From positions 90,164,704 through 90,228,703 of the forward strand of contig NC_133971.1 in the NCBI RefSeq assembly GCF_031877795.1: a stretch of DNA of 64,000 nt, read 5' to 3'. Source of the DNA: Strix aluco. Lineage: Eukaryota > Chordata > Aves > Strigiformes > Strigidae. Every line of letters starts with the position of its first letter. The first letter of the stretch is position 1. A program made the position numbers and the translations under genes. This document shows positions 37,933 to 51,700 of the stretch, piece by piece. The notes under the pieces are model-generated. The model saw only the letters and a program-made list of their open reading frames with translations, was not told the DNA's origin and did no database searches.

Positions 37933-37949
37933 CGCTGTGTGTGTGTGTG
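37884..37949. repeat. (TG)n microsatellite
   Basis: About 24 uninterrupted TG units run from 37884 to 37931. They are followed by acgc and a second block of about seven units ending near 37949. Purine-pyrimidine alternation of this length can adopt Z-DNA, and length polymorphism is expected. Confidence 0.95.
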
Positions 37950-40117
37950 ATGCTGTGTGCAAGGTGTCTGTAGCCCTGTACCCTCCTGGAGCCGAGCTGC
38001 GGCCTCAGGACCTCCTATGTCCAAGTGCCAGCAACATGGGGGAGACTGGGATCCACAGGCACTGTCCACTGGGCAGACTGAGTGTCTGAGTCCAGATACT
38101 GGGGGATCCATATTTTATACATAGGTGTGTATTTTGCACTGACAGACTTTCACCCTGATCAGACAGAGAGGGCACATGATGAGGCTGTTGGTGCTGACTG
38201 AGTACTCTGTGTGTCTGTGATCTGTATGGATCTGAATACATCTATATATAAATATATATGCTGTAGGGGTGTGTTTGTGTCTCTGTGTGTGCCTACTGGG
38301 AATACTTGCTCAGTCTCCCTACTGGTCAGCCCTGGGACATGGATCTGTGTCAGCCTCGGCTCTGCTGGGCTGCTGAATTCGGTCTTTCCCTAACAATATT
38401 CTCAAGCCACTAAAAAATGCAGGAGTGCCATATACTAACCTGCAACAGATTCAGTGATCTCAGTATTTGGAGTCAGACTTTGGAGGTTTGGAGAGGCTAC
38501 TATACCGTAACACTGTTTGATAGGCTTCACCAGACAGATCCAAGGAAGGGAGAAAGAAAAGAAGGTACCTTTGGACAGTAGGGCCAGGCAGATGGACAGG
38601 GGAGCCTTTCTTTTCAGAAAGCACAATTGCAGGGAACAGTTTATGGTGTAAGAGCAAAGATAATAAGAATCTAATGTGAAGGAAATTTTCAGAAAAAAAA
38701 CTGTCTTCCCTCTCTCCACAGGCTGATACTGCTTGGTGCTTTCATTTTCTGATACTCTTTACATCCAAGCTGACTGTGATCTCTCTTGATGAAGGCACTG
38801 AGACAAATAGCAGTTGGGTGCCTAAATATCTCTGAATATCTCTGTGGACATATCTCTGTAGACCCTGAGCACTAAAATTTCAAAATGGGGTTAGATTCCT
38901 CCAGCTGCAGAACAATAACTTTTATAGCCCTTTTCCCCAGACAGTCTCAAAGTCTAGAGTTTGAGAGTATAATGAGAAGTTTAGAGCAATTGAAGTCTCT
39001 TATTTCATATTCATCTGAATGAGGACAGCCTGGAACCTGGGATATCTCACTTTCTGGTTAAATAGCTAGACCTGTTTTATCTATGAAAGGGGCCTTGACT
39101 GAAGTAAGGCCTTGTGCTGAACTTGAAGACGTCAGGGATAGTTCAAGTCACACCTGTCAGATTCAGAGGCTTAACTTTTCCTAATTCCTGGATCTCACCA
39201 GGATTTAGGAAAGAGTTAGCCAACCCACTGTTCAAATTTAGGGGTGCCCAGGCTATGTTTTCAGGGTAAAAGCAGGGACACCCGGAGAGTTTGATTCCCA
39301 TGGATTAAACAGTTGAAAGGAGGTGTGGTTTGGATGATAATTTGAGACTACATTTGGCACCAAAGTCCTTCTTTGGGAGTGCTCCTGAGATGCATTTCTG
39401 AGAGACAGAGCAATGAGCCCTGCAGGCAGTGTTTGCAATTAGAAAACATTTCATCTCGCCTAGTTTTTCCCATTTCATTTGGTAGCATTGACCCTGGAGT
39501 TACCTGGAGTCACCGGGGCTCTCTCCTGTGACAGAGGTAAGCAGAAGTGACTTCTGTAAGCTACACAGCATGAATTACCTTCTTCATAGTTTTCTCTCTC
39601 TTTTCCCTATAAAAAGGAACCTGGATATTCAGCTTAGAATAAGAAAAGGGAAGGCAGAAAATACAAATCTTGATAGACACAATGTTCTTTCTTCCCAAAG
39701 CCCTGTCCTAATTGGCCCTGAGTTTAAGTCAGAGAAAACTTTTGAAACTGACCACTTATTTCAAAATCTTATTGTATAATTGTAAGATGTTCAGTAGCAC
39801 AATACAGCTTGTTAATTATGAAGCATGAAACATGGGAGGCCAGATTTTGACATCGCGACAATGATGGTGATCTTGTATACAAATAGTCCTGCTTCAATAA
39901 ACTGGACCATTTGTGCAATGGGATCTACCCAAGGCTACGAGTGACTCAGTGGTGGATCCAAATCTGACACCTAATATTTATAACAGGGGACTAGATGACT
40001 CAGGGCTTCGTAACAAAACACAGAGTTTTTCAGCCTCAGGCTACCTGCTTTAATCTCGTTGCTGTCAACCGTGACAAAAAGTCAGCACCACATGACAGCT
40101 GTTCAGAGACATCCTAA

Positions 40118-40340
40118 TGAGCGGGTGATGTTGGAGGTCCTGGTGGACATCACCCGGGAAAGCAACGTTCGCCCGGGCCTTTGCGCTGGCAGCCGCAGCA
40201 GAGGAGCGGCGGCCTCTGGGTCAGGGTCGGAGCATGTCGGGTGGTATAAAGGAACCGGCACCGCCGCAACTCCTGCAGCATCTGCTTGAGGAGAAAGGCA
40301 CGTCTCGGCTCTCCGGTCGCAGCAAGCCAGGGCTCCCCAT
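40118..40340 (+). promoter_or_regulatory. Isolated CpG-rich patch with TATA box
   Basis: By eye roughly 18 or more CpG dinucleotides occur in about 210 bp, flanked by long CpG-poor sequence. A TATAAA box sits at 40245-40250 in the context gtggtataaaggaac, followed by GC-rich sequence where a start site would be expected near 40275-40280. A 10-bp perfect inverted repeat (CGGGTGATGT at 40122-40131 and ACATCACCCG at 40147-40156) lies upstream. It could be the promoter of an unannotated noncoding transcript or a young inserted element. No 5' splice site or coding frame confirms an exon. Confidence 0.4.
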
Positions 40341-43300
40341 CAGCATGCACAACCAAAAATAATACCCCCCCAACAACTTTGGCTCACCAGTGAGGCCTAA
40401 ACCATGTATTCTTCAGGGAGCGCAGCAAACCCGGAGTCCGTAATTAAAATATGTTAATCTGCACTGGGCACTTACCCATGGATAAACACTTCCATTTGGC
40501 ACAATTTCCTGCAATCTTCTTCTGAGATTTGAGACTGATCTCAGAACCCCGCTCCTTTCCCTTTTGACATTTTTGGTCTTACTTTTGAGCCAAAAAGAAA
40601 TTTAAAGAGAAAAAAAAAAAAGAAAAGGAAGGGAAAAAAGAGAGAGGAAAAAAAAAAAATGACACTTGTTTTCTTCATAAGCTTTGTAATTCCAGTTCAT
40701 TTTTACTGGGGGTGGGGGAATGCTGTAGCTAAGCTATGTGTTCATTACAGCCAGGGGGAAAAAATGAGGTTGGCTCCCAATTTTGCTTATGTTGTTAAAA
40801 GAGCCTCTGAAGCTGCAGTTCTGGAACAGGTCTCCTCTTTCTTTGAAAGCATGCTGTTTGATAGACTGTCATTTGTCCCCTCCTTTCAGAAGAGCCAGCT
40901 GGCAGCTAAGTGCTAAAGCCAGTGACTTGCATGTGTTTTTCTGACATTTAACAAATGGGAACAGCTTGCAAATCTGCATTAACTCACTCTGTCTCACAAA
41001 TAATCATCGGCTACGCGGTGTAGACATTCGGAACATTAGCGCAAACACAAAAGGGAGCGGCAGTCTGTGGGAAAAACAAGTTGGCAAATAAAAGATGTTT
41101 TACTAAGGGACAGATATAGCTTTTTGGTTCAGATGGAGAGTTCGGCTATAGATCCTGGAGATGGGGGGTGGGTGGAGGTACCAGAAGCTTGTGGAGAAGG
41201 GAACTAATCCTCTCCCTTGAATCACAGGGGAAGCGATCGGATTTGCACCTGAAATAAGAGCTTCTTTTACCTACCATTCACAAGTGTTTATCAGTGGAGC
41301 TTTTTCATTTTGTAGCCACCACCTGAGATAGTCTGAAGAAAATACAGAAAGCGCACCCAATGCCAAGTTGTTTCCTCATCAGTGCTTCTGTGGGGGAGCT
41401 TATGCCTGTCCCTGAGTTCTTCTCTTTGTAAATTAACATAAGAGTCTGTTAGTACGATAATGAATACTATGGGATGGTTCAGGTAATAAAGCAGCACAGG
41501 TAAACCCAACACATGATCAGTTCTGAGGCTAAAATACAGCAATCAAAACATTTACCTTCTATGCTTAGGTCAGAGATTGGACTTTACTGTTGAAAAAGAA
41601 ATGGATACTTAATTCCTTCAGCCTTTCTGAAAACTATATCCACAGCTTTTAGGGAGTGAAAGAAAAATCCAGCTGTTATTTCATCTTAATCACTCTTACT
41701 TTCCTCCTTCTGGGGACTGAGAAAGGCACATCCCCAGGTAACAATGTGGACTTTTTCCCCTGCTCTAAGAAATCCCCCTTCCTTTGTAGGTTCATGCTCT
41801 TGTAGGTCATAAGGGAACATGAAGCACACATAAAATGATGGGAAAGACTCACATATGGGCTGCATGAGTTCGCGGTGATCATCTTTCTTTTTAATAGCAC
41901 CCAGTCCAGGACTCCAGCAAATACACCAAAACACCTCTCCTGCTGAAGCTAAGGACTAAGTCCTGTGCCTGGGAGTCATCACAGACTTGCCACACCTGCA
42001 CCTGCATCTCTCAAGGCCACGAATAGTGAGTTGCAGTAACAGACTTGGTCCCCCTCCTAGGGCATAAGAAAACCATCCCCAGACTGGCACAGTTGTGCAG
42101 ATGCTGAGGCAGGATATGTGATTTCCAGACAGTACCTTGATGGATTTGAGTGCCATTAAAAATCTATAAAATTTTGCTGCGTGGACAGGTATGCTACTTT
42201 GTGTTACTGGTAGCTGAGAAGCAAACATGCCTTGGCTGCTCCATGTAGCACTCCAACATTTCAGAAAATATCACTCACTGTGAGTAATTTATCTGAGATA
42301 ATTTAACCGAGAGGGTATAACTATATACTGTATCACTTTTCCCCTGAGTTATCCTGCCCCACACTAGCTGCAGTTTAAAATATTGACTATATGCAACTTT
42401 TTAACAGTCTCACTAATGCCAAAAAAAGCCAGGATCAAACCCTGAACCAGCTTTTCCTCAAGGCAGCATGCAGCAGCCATATGACCCCATGAGGACACAG
42501 CCCTTCAGGAACACGTCTGGCCTGAAGGTGAAGCCTTAGTGTGCTCACGAAACCATACAACAGCTGGGTTCTTCTTCCATTAGGAGCAAAAGCAGCCCCA
42601 TACCTTGGTGTGCCTGTGAAGGTAAGTGCTTCTTGGTGTGCAAAACCTGTCTCAGAAAGAGCAGCAGAGCCACAGGTGCTGGCTGCCTGTATTTCCCCTC
42701 ACCTGAACATCTGCAGGTATGCTTTGTGTCTTTCGGGGGTTAAAGATTCAGGATTCCAGGCAAATAAGTTATCTTTTGTACTCAGCTTTGTTTCCCCCAC
42801 CCTTGCTCCCAAATATTTAGTCTACTAGTAAAAATCATTTGGTCATTCAAACCAGCTACAGGAAGTTCAAGACCATGGATGATAAATTATATGTACCATC
42901 TCTAATTACACTGTCATCTGTTTTCCCGTGAATACCGGGCAATTTCAGTGAAGCCATAAGTAGGGAACTTAAGTCACACTTCCTTATCACATGTGCACTG
43001 TAGTGTGTTTGCCTCTCTGAAATATAAGAGCTGCCATTTTTCCTGTAGCATCAACATTTCTTTTCACTACATCCCTCTACCTCCTTCTCTCCCTCTTTCC
43101 CTCTCTCTCTCACAGCACTTGGCAAGTTTTTCCCTGACAAAATGTCCATCTGTAAAAAATAAACAGAACAATAACACCTTGTAGGCATGATGTAAGTGTT
43201 GCTTGGGTTTTATTTTTGTACAGATATTTATATATTTAATTAAATACAGTCCTGGCAGCTTTGTAATTGCTTAAGAGTATTCTAACAAAAGCCTAACTGC

Positions 43301-43674
43301 TGAAGTGGGCAGAATTGCATGTTCCTTCATTTTTCTTGCTCTCCTTTAGCATACTCTGTGCAGTGCAGAAATGAGTGTATGATTTACTATTGTCGTGGAA
43401 CAATCTCTGCAAAACCTTACCTTTGATTCCCTTCCCCACCTCCAACTGTTCATATGCACAGATACACTTTTTGTATTTGGAGTGGCCTCAAGGGAAGATC
43501 CAATTCATCCCTTGTGTAACTATCTTGGAGTCAGTGAAGTTTCACCACCACAGATGAGTTTGGCCCCTTCAAGCAAAGCTTGGCAGTGGTTAAAAGATGC
43601 ATATGAAACAATCAAAAGGTATTCCCTTCCAGACTCTGAAGCAGCAGATCTGACAGACAGAGCAACAGACAGAC

Positions 43675-43736
43675 AGGAACATATGGGATTTGCTCTGAGA
43701 AGAACAGGAACATATAGGATTTGCTCTGAGAAGAAG
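43675..43736. repeat. 31-bp tandem duplication
   Basis: Two head-to-tail copies, 43675-43705 and 43706-43736, share the sequence aggaacatat then ggatttgctctgagaaga. They differ at one internal base (g versus a) and at the last base. Low divergence points to a recent local duplication. Confidence 0.85.
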
Positions 43737-45690
43737 AAGTGGTGAACATTTTCACGACTAAGCTAGGAGTGATGCAGTTCTGGAAAAAAGTTTGGAAAGG
43801 AATTTCAGGGACTTGGATGAAAGAGAAGTTACCAACTGGAACAAAAACCAAAGTGTTTTCAAGCATGCTTACATCAGGTCCTACGCCTTAACCCCCTTGA
43901 TGTTATAGGACACATCTGGCCAATAGATACTACCAGTGTGTGACTTCTGAATATGCTGTACTGCATCACAGAACAGAATTAAAACTGCCCAGAAGTTTAC
44001 TTCTGGACAATTTTGATTCTAGAAAACAAGTAACTCTCAGGCAGCAGCTGGTCAAACTCACAAACTGCAGGGTAAAACTCACATTCAAAGGTTTGCACAT
44101 GGACTCATAACCAAAGCCAAGTCCTTTGGTGCAAAGCCATTATGTGAGAGCAAATCTCAGTGATGAGACCAATGCTACAGCTATTCCTGAAACTCTGTTC
44201 CAGAACCTCAGTTCCTGCTCACAGGAGCTGCCATGTAACTAATGAATGGACTTTGTCCTCAGGTAGAATTTGTCCTGTGCTCAAGGAGCTTTAGATCAGG
44301 CCCAAAGCTGTTGGTTTTCTGTGGTGAGGCTTGCCATAGACAAGCAAAGAAATACAAAGAAGGAGACAGAGACTCACCTTTTCCTAAAGAAAATTTAGGC
44401 CTTGGTAACAAAGTCATTCCCTACTAACTCTCTGGATGATCTAATACTTTATAACATTTTTAGATGAACCTTTCCAACCTTAATGTCATTCATGGTTGTT
44501 TGTATAAAGATATAGCAGGATTGTTTGTTTGTTTGTTTGGGTTTTTTTCTGTTGGATAATCAGACATACCAAACAAATATTTGGAGGTTTTAGAGCTCAA
44601 TGACACAGAATACCTCAGAGACAAATCATTTGAGATACTTTTAGAAAAGATCTAGTGTCTTTTTTTTTTTTTTTTTAAGAAAAAGAGCCTAACCTTTTCA
44701 TGTACATTAAGCAACAGAATTGATCTGCATACCTCTGGGGAAAGTTTATAGGCAGAAGAGGTCAGAAAGAAATGCTCCCAGTTGAACAGCGGGGATTTCA
44801 ATGGGAGGAACTACAGGGAGATACTTGTTACTCATGATTACCTGGAAAATCTCACTGACTTCTCAGTGTTCTTCCTTGCTATAAAAATTTATGTGGGGAA
44901 TGAACCCAAACGAAAGGACCAGATTAAACTACTAAGCCTGGGATGGAATGAGAGAGGTTACTGAGCACAGACTGAATAACAGGTTTGAGTCTTGATGCTA
45001 TATAGGTGGACTGAAAGTCCAAAATCTGCAGCCAAGGTACATTTTCAAATTTCTAGGTAACCACTGCAATATGGTTTCTATAGATGGAAATTTCTCCCCT
45101 AGTCACTTTTGGAAAGAGATTGTAATTTCTGGAAACTAGAGCTGGAAAAAAAGAGCAGCTGTAATTGAGCTATCTTTTTCTCTAGATCCTGCTCCCTATC
45201 TCTTCCAGCCTTTCCCCCAGAAAATATAAAAATTGCAAAAAGTCACGAAGTAACACACACACCTTTATGGTTGTGCGGGCATGTGTTTTCATGCATGTGA
45301 AAGAGAGAGATGGAGAGAGGATTCCTGCCCCAAAAGTGTGATTAAATCCAAAGCAGGTTGATAAAGGATCTACTGTAGTAGGATGTATTAAAAAAGAGAG
45401 TTATTTTATCTTCCAAACTGATCAAGGTGATAAAGTAACTGATCACACAGAGAACTGCTGGAACTGCACCCAATTCTACTCTATGAGTAAACAGAGTCCT
45501 ATGGCTCATTCAAGAGGCTATAAATTTAAGCTTAGTATTTCAGGTCTATATCTAAAGAGTGACAGAACCTCATATCTCCTGATTCATCCAGAAAGAATGC
45601 ATCATCTTTTTGTACCAATCTAATCAGGAACACTTTTGCCATGTCCATTTTTCTTTTTAAGTCAAAAAAGGCACAGAAGAGATTTAGCCC

Positions 45691-45730
45691 TTTTTTTTTT
45701 TCTTTTCTTTTTTTTTTTTTTTTCCCCCCC
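45691..45730. repeat. T-rich/C-rich tract
   Basis: T11, C, T4, C and then a longer T run are followed by C7 and tcctg. It is simple pyrimidine sequence; no SINE or pseudogene body is recognisable on either side. Confidence 0.8.
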
Positions 45731-48700
45731 TCCTGTATATGGGGAAAATAAAACCAACCTCGACTTCGCTAAGCCTCTGACACAGGTACCCTGACTATAC
45801 ACAGTAGAGCAGTTCATTCCAATCCTGTGCTTTAAGTACCATCTAGTGGTTAGAAATATATTTGCATTTCTGTTGTTGAAGGATATTCCGATTCAGATTT
45901 CTGCACCTTTTAGAGATGAAGTAGTCTAATCATTTTCTGAAATGAAATAAAAAGAAACACTCTCCCATTTATTATTCTTCCCTTGTTTTTAAAGGAGTCT
46001 TTTTACTCACCTTGTCTCAGTTCCACTGGGAGCACTGCAATATTTAGCAACTTCAGAGAAAAAAGGGCTCAAGAAAAATGTAGCTGTGCCTTTTTTTCTT
46101 TTACAGATAGAAAATAAATGTCAATGCATGATCCTTCGTTTCCTTATATTTAAAAAAAAAAATCATTAAGAGCTCAACACATACGTCTCTGAATATGCAT
46201 TTGAGAATTGGCCTTCAATTTGAGCCATTTATTACTTCTGAAAGCATTGCTCCATCTATCTGTCTATCTTAAATTAATATCTCTCTTTGTGTGTTCCCCT
46301 TTCCATATTGTCTGCCATCTGTTATATGATCACTGAGAAATAATGCCTGGTTCACTTGTTTGATTAGTTATCTTGCTTTCTGTTTCAGTGGACATTGGTT
46401 AAATGTACCCATGGTGCTGCTCTCCTGATACCAGCAAAGTTACACCACAAACGGGTAGAGGTGACCTCCTCCTTTCCTCCAAATCAATGTGATTCTTTTC
46501 TAGCAAAAGGATCCAAATGTCACTTATGTAAGTCATAGTTAGTCACCTTTACATAACCGTTTGGGAGAAATTAGATTTTGTATCATCCTAAAATAGGCAT
46601 TCAAGATAGATTAAATGAAAGTGTTGCTTAAGGCACCTGTCTCCTCCCCTGATTACAGAGGGAGCTCATCGATGCAGGTCAGGTGAGGCCCCTGGACCAT
46701 GATTCAGTTCCTTGCCATTGACCTCCAGTGTCGGTCAAGCTCCCCCAGGCATGAAAGAGCCTTCAAGATACCTGCCCTCTCCCTGACCGGCAGCCCAGGG
46801 CTGGAGGGTAGTACCAGCAGCTCAAAGGGCCTGAAATCAGATAGTCTGGGTTGAGTCCTTGCATGCCTAGGCTTTCCTTACCTTCAGGGGACACCTGTCA
46901 AGTGCAGCCTGTGGGGCCAGGGCACAATGCTGCTCACCCAACAGCAGGCACCAGGACTACACCCATAGCTCCCGAGGAGCCACTGGCAGCACTGACTAGC
47001 TCCTTACCAGCTATAAGGACAGCTTAAACACCAATCTGGGCACAATCATCCTTGGGTGTCTAAATTCAAGTGTTTTACTTACGTACACTATCCCACTCAA
47101 TACTTTAGTCAGCTAAAATTTAGCAAGACAAATTCCACCACAGAAGGTTACTAATTTCACCTTGTAAGTCTAACTGGCAAGTGATGTGAGCAAAATAAAG
47201 ACAATAAAACATTCATCACTCTCACACTGCCTCAGCATGGGTTATTGCCCTCTCAGAGTTTGTCCCCTCAAACATTTAATTTGGTGTTTGTCACAAGTGA
47301 TGGAGCAATATCCCATAAAGAAGGTCCTGATGCTGCTGGAAAATGTTTCTGTCCCTGGTTGTCAGTCCCAGCTCCTTATTCCCTCTCCCCCACACTGGAC
47401 ATTTCCAGCCAGATCTGCATGTAGCCACAGTCTAACTCTGGAGATACCAAGAATGTGTGCATGGGAGGAACCCTTATATGATAGTTTTAAAAAGTCAGCT
47501 AAGTTCCTAACCGAGAAAAGCAAGAATCATTTAACTACTTCCCATTTGACAAAATGTAGAGATTATCCCTTCTCCTGTTAGAATACTGCTCATGCTGCTT
47601 ATATCATGTATCATAAATTGCTGCCTAACGTTGAGCTGTGAAGTTTCATCCTAGAAATTCTGCTGGAGATGTTTTGACATGAGCACAAGATTTATTGCTG
47701 GGCAGCTAGTGGATCTGACGTCTGTGATGACAGACACTCTTTTTCAAATGAGTATAATGACACTGAAAAGAACAGGATCAACCTTAACATCCCTGAAGTC
47801 TTTTTCTGTGAGTTGAAAACGTATCCACATGCAGATTTCTGAGGAATCCCCATCAGCAGAAGCAGCAGCATCACATCAAGTGACCGAGCAAGAGAAATGT
47901 ACATGTTTGTTTTATCGGGCAAATGCATTTTGCCCACAGGGGTGGGGGGGCAGGAGGATGTGATGGAGTCCTGGACTGAAGCTAAACTAGTGGCTAGATC
48001 CTGCTCCTACACCGGAAGATATTGCACATCTGCGTGCTAAAGCACATTTCTGTTACGTTACCCAGAGCGAATAGTTTATTACGTATCATTACCTCTGAAC
48101 AACAGATAATCAATTTGGATGTGTCCTTATTTACCTGGACAAACACTGGAAGGCTTTGCAATTTAATGGCCTAACTGTTTGTTAGAACAAATAGACCCAT
48201 TCAATTCTGAGATCACAGTCAATCTGACGGTTTATAGCTGGTTGGTTTCTGCTTTCGAACTGTGAAACCCTTATTTGTTTTCAAGGTGTAAAATTAGCAG
48301 TAACATTTTCACATGCTAACGGATAAGTCCCTTATTGAAACATATGACTGCACTCGCCTGTTGCAGAGTGAAAATAGCCTTGCTCAAAAACCCAGCACAA
48401 AGCCTGTGGCCCACCTGAATTTCACACAAGCCCGGATGCGATGCCAGTGTGACCTGTCCCAGACACCAGCTGCCTGCACAAGAATACATTTCAACTATTA
48501 ATTTACAGGTTGAAGCAGGAGGTTTTCCGCTCATTATTAAATTATACCATTTGTATACGGCTCTGTAGAGGAGCAATGGGGTGCTTGAACTGAACATGGG
48601 TATTTAAAACAGCAATATTTCATCTCTGAAATGATTAGCCTTGGTAAATCATTCTGAACACTGAAAAGGGGTGTTAAATCATGTCCCCTTGGTTTAGCAA

Positions 48701-51700
48701 TCCTGCACTCAAATCTCTCCCTTCAGACTGTAGAAGCCAAAGGAGTCAGAACAACATACAAGGAAAGGAAAAACAACAAGTGGAGAAAATGCTTTCTACC
48801 GAATTAATGTGTTGGTTATTTTTTTCTGTTAAGTTGGGTAAGCCAAACTAAATCCTCAGAATCAGAGCGCCAAGGTAAATTTTGAAAATGTCAAACTTCA
48901 GTGAGAGAGCTGAAGATGGAGAAAGAAAAAGTCTGGCAAATGAAACAGGCTGCAGAAGTAGCAGTTCCAATGAAAAGCATCAGGCCTGTAAATCTGCTTT
49001 TTAGCCAGCATGGAATGAGTTGCTGTTTCCAGTAGAAACATCACCTTATCCAGCAATATACCAGCATTAATCTGCTTGAGAGAACTGAAGTTCAGAATTC
49101 TAAAGAAGACACTTATTAGGACACCCCAAAGTATATATGTAGAGGGTATGTGATAAGGAGAAACTCCAGAATATATAGTGATGTTCAAAGAGGATGCTTC
49201 GAAGAGGCATGTGGATGCTTCCAGAGCTCTCCATCCAGAGGACAGTTGCACCCAGCTATGCAATTTATCTGCACTTATCTTCATTTTTAATTTTTTTTCT
49301 TTAACTTGAATATCTTTTCCTCCTTCCAGGGATTGGTCCCCACGAAGAAAGATAATTATACAGTAATAATACTACTTCCCTGCCTTGTCCCCATCCCTTT
49401 TGGTTTAAGAGCCCAGCCTCTTTTAATCTCTCCACATAAAATAAATTCTATATTACCCTGTTAATTTTAATAGACCCTCTCTGTAGCCACTCTGTTTTGG
49501 ATTTGTCTTTTTGTGACTGTTAGTGCCTTAGAGCTCCTGTCAGAATTTTTTTGTACTTGCCTTTCTTTTAGTTGAATCACTGTAATGATTCACAGACATC
49601 ACAAAACTTCTTGAAAGCTCAGGTCTTTCCCCTTTTCAAAGTAATAACTGATAATCTCTCTATTTATATCAGAACTGACTAGGTTAAAATTCCTCCAAAG
49701 CTTATGAATGATATCACAGAACTGGTTCAAAATGGATCCTATCAGCAACCTGAAGGAAAGATCCACATCTGACACAATGTTTTGATAAAGTCCATTTACA
49801 TTTTGGTCATCTTACCCTTGTCCATGTTAAAACGGATTACTTTTTATTTAATAAATATTCCCAATCATAGAGATTGAATACAACAATTTGCTGAATTGTG
49901 TGTTACTTAATCACCAATCTACAGAGACCAGATGCCTGATTAGATACATTGCAAGCACCTAAAGGAGGTTGTATGTGAGAAGTAAAACCGCACAAGACAC
50001 ACAGAACACAACTGCCCCAGTAGCTCTAACTCAGACAGGGGCATCCATGAGTTTAGGATGCTTCATTGCCTTATTCAATTCCCAGTGACACCGTTAACAT
50101 CTCTGCTTAAAGTCTCCATCATCTAATAATAAATCTACACTGCCACTTAGATTTCTCCATCATAGTGCTTCAGAGCACTCTGAATCAGTGGCATTTTGCT
50201 TACACTTCTAACGCCTTAGATTTTTTGTTTTTAGTTCTTGACATAAGTGATCACATTTGTCAATCTCTTTTTGAATTTTCAATTGAAGGTTTTCATCAAA
50301 TGGAAGAAAAAAAAATTCCACAGTGAATCCTTCTCCTTCTTATTACTATTATCACTAATATTATCATTGTCATTACCTGACATAAATGTAAGTTCTTTAG
50401 TTCTTTGTACTAAGGCTTCTTGCCTCAGAATATCTGTGAGTGCCATAAGAAAGGCTTTTATTGGAGGTCCTGAATAAACTTCCAGAAACATTTCTGGACC
50501 AGGGTACTATAAGAATTTATTTAGTTATTGCTAGGGATTCATCTTTAAATTAACTGTGCCTTTATAGTACTAAAATTCTGCTTTTTCTCTAGTGACATAG
50601 CTTAATTGCTTTACAATCAGGGGAAAAAAAATTAGAAATACGAAGAAGAAAGAAAAAAAGGAGAGTAGCAAATACCTGCTTGACTTAACCACATTAAGCA
50701 GCATGGTGCAGAATATAACTTAACAGTCCAGTGAACTGTCAGTGGCAGAAGTAATTGGAAATTGGTGGGATAGTTCTTCATGTGATGGGGATGGGAGTTT
50801 TTCATGCCTATTTTTAATGGGCAAATAGCTCTCAGGGCAGCTTCATATTCTGTCATTAATTTGTAAAGATCTTTTATAATGTAGAGAAGTTAAGATAGCA
50901 AAAAAAAAATTTCCAATTACATGTTTAATGACTTGGCATTTGTGGTAATGCTATCTAGCACTAATTCACCTGTTAGAAAACAGTCTATCTTTTAGCCCTT
51001 GGGGTTAATAGAGTGCAAAAGCCTAGTCTTATCGGAGGGTGGGAGAAAAGTGATTAATTTTTTCCTACAAATAAGATAGAAAAGCAAGAATGACAAAATT
51101 GATTATGAGTTTTCAACTTGCTTTTTGAGCTTAGACTATTTGTCAAATACCTTCTTAAAGAAAATAACAAACTTCAAATTGCTGGTGTCTCTCTGTCCCT
51201 CAGTATTTTGCAGAGAGGCATGGGGGACCTCATTCCCTTTGTAGCCAACACGAGCACCCGCTGGAGTGAGGCATATATGCATATCGTGTCACTGGGCTGC
51301 AGCAATGATGCCGTATAGCCTGCCCTTGAGATCAAGGCCTGCTTCACGTCTATATGGAAATAGGATCCATAATAAAAAAATATGGTTTGATCAGTCAATA
51401 CGTGGATGGATGGATTTATTCCGTCCTCAGCTACATACTCATAACTACACTGAAATAAATAGCAGATGCTTAAATGGAACTAAGAGCAGAATTTGTTCCA
51501 CAACAGCAAAGAAATACAGTTTATGCAAACATCCATATTCATTTACATGTCTGTCTTTATCAGTCACTGCTGTATTTGCATCTCACCCTGGATAAAAGGT
51601 TAGCAAAGGCATTTGTAATGAACCCTTCCATTTTAAAACGTTTAAATAGTTGGTATTATAAATTGTGTATTCTGACTGCTCTGGTGTGAATTTTTGAGTC

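Larger units (their letters stand above)
32823..40117. other. Intergenic DNA, no gene found
   Basis: No gene supported. Includes a MIR-like fragment at 36100-36155, an A/G-rich run at 35818-35860, a GT microsatellite at 37884-37949 with a TG-rich surround to about 38300, and repeat-like sequence near 38812-38866. Open frames of 60-125 codons near 37.7-38.1 kb are translations of the GT/CA repeat. Confidence 0.6.

Noticed and set aside
37715..38111. Cys-Val and Thr-His repeat proteins
   Set aside because: These are translations of the TG/CA microsatellite at 37884-37949.
47186..47581. 131-codon frame
   Set aside because: No domain or homologue recognised, no flanking exon signals, and codon use looks random.
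49380..49600. Possible antisense CR1 fragment
   Set aside because: A few blocks (agaccctctctgtagcc) recall CR1 antisense sequence, but the order is too broken to support a call.
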